Positions 8,481 through 8,500 of a stretch of DNA of 8,500 nucleotides are shown here, piece by piece. The notes under the pieces are model-generated. The model saw only the letters and a list, made by a program, of their open reading frames with translations, was not told where the DNA came from and did not search any database. The position numbers were made by a program, and so were the translations under genes. How positions within the stretch are numbered: the first letter of the stretch is position 1; every line of letters begins with the position of its first letter. The stretch comes from Thermoplasmata archaeon (lineage in GTDB: Archaea > Thermoplasmatota > Thermoplasmata > Thermoplasmatales > Thermoplasmataceae): positions 1 to 8,500 of the forward strand of contig JAJZLW010000106.1 in the NCBI GenBank assembly GCA_021850505.1, written 5' to 3'.

Positions 8481-8500
8481 TTTCTTGCTTTAATCTGGTT

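Overview
The window looks like chromosomal DNA of a thermoacidophilic euryarchaeon, most likely of the order Thermoplasmatales. This rests on archaeal information-processing genes (exosome subunit Csl4, an Lsm/Sm-like protein, archaeosine synthase ArcS), archaeal TATA elements about 25 nt upstream of starts, a tRNA-His gene with no encoded CCA, and a heavily N-glycosylation-prone surface protein. Genus and species cannot be fixed from the sequence alone.

Left part, minus strand (1-2981): the 5' portion of a gene for a large secreted or membrane-anchored protein built of about 90-residue beta-sandwich-like repeats runs off the left edge. It starts at a TTG codon with its own TATA box. Upstream of it on the same strand is arcS (tRNA archaeosine modification). 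A perfect 8+8 bp inverted repeat sits just before the arcS start.

Centre, plus strand (3152-4117): a compact RNA-metabolism operon, divergent from arcS, reads csl4 - a 57-residue coiled-coil protein of unknown function - lsm. The first two genes overlap, and the lsm ribosome-binding site overlaps the stop codon of the small gene. The small protein has an unbroken 3-4 hydrophobic heptad pattern and is the best candidate here for an undescribed component.

Right part, plus strand (4198-7934): a soluble bacterial-type cytochrome P450 with its own promoter is followed by katG (catalase-peroxidase) with every catalytic residue I could locate intact. The roughly 300-bp katG upstream region holds TATA-like elements, a small dyad, a 29-codon upstream ORF ending one base before the katG ATG, and a perfect 11-bp tandem duplication abutting the katG Shine-Dalgarno sequence. 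P450 and KatG are both haem enzymes more typical of bacteria and may be lateral acquisitions.

Right edge, minus strand (8053-8480): a start-less open frame resembles the last two membrane spans of a major facilitator superfamily transporter, probably a decayed gene. It is followed by tRNA-His(GUG) with a genome-encoded G-1 and a well-placed TATA box. I saw no CRISPR array, insertion sequence or replication origin.
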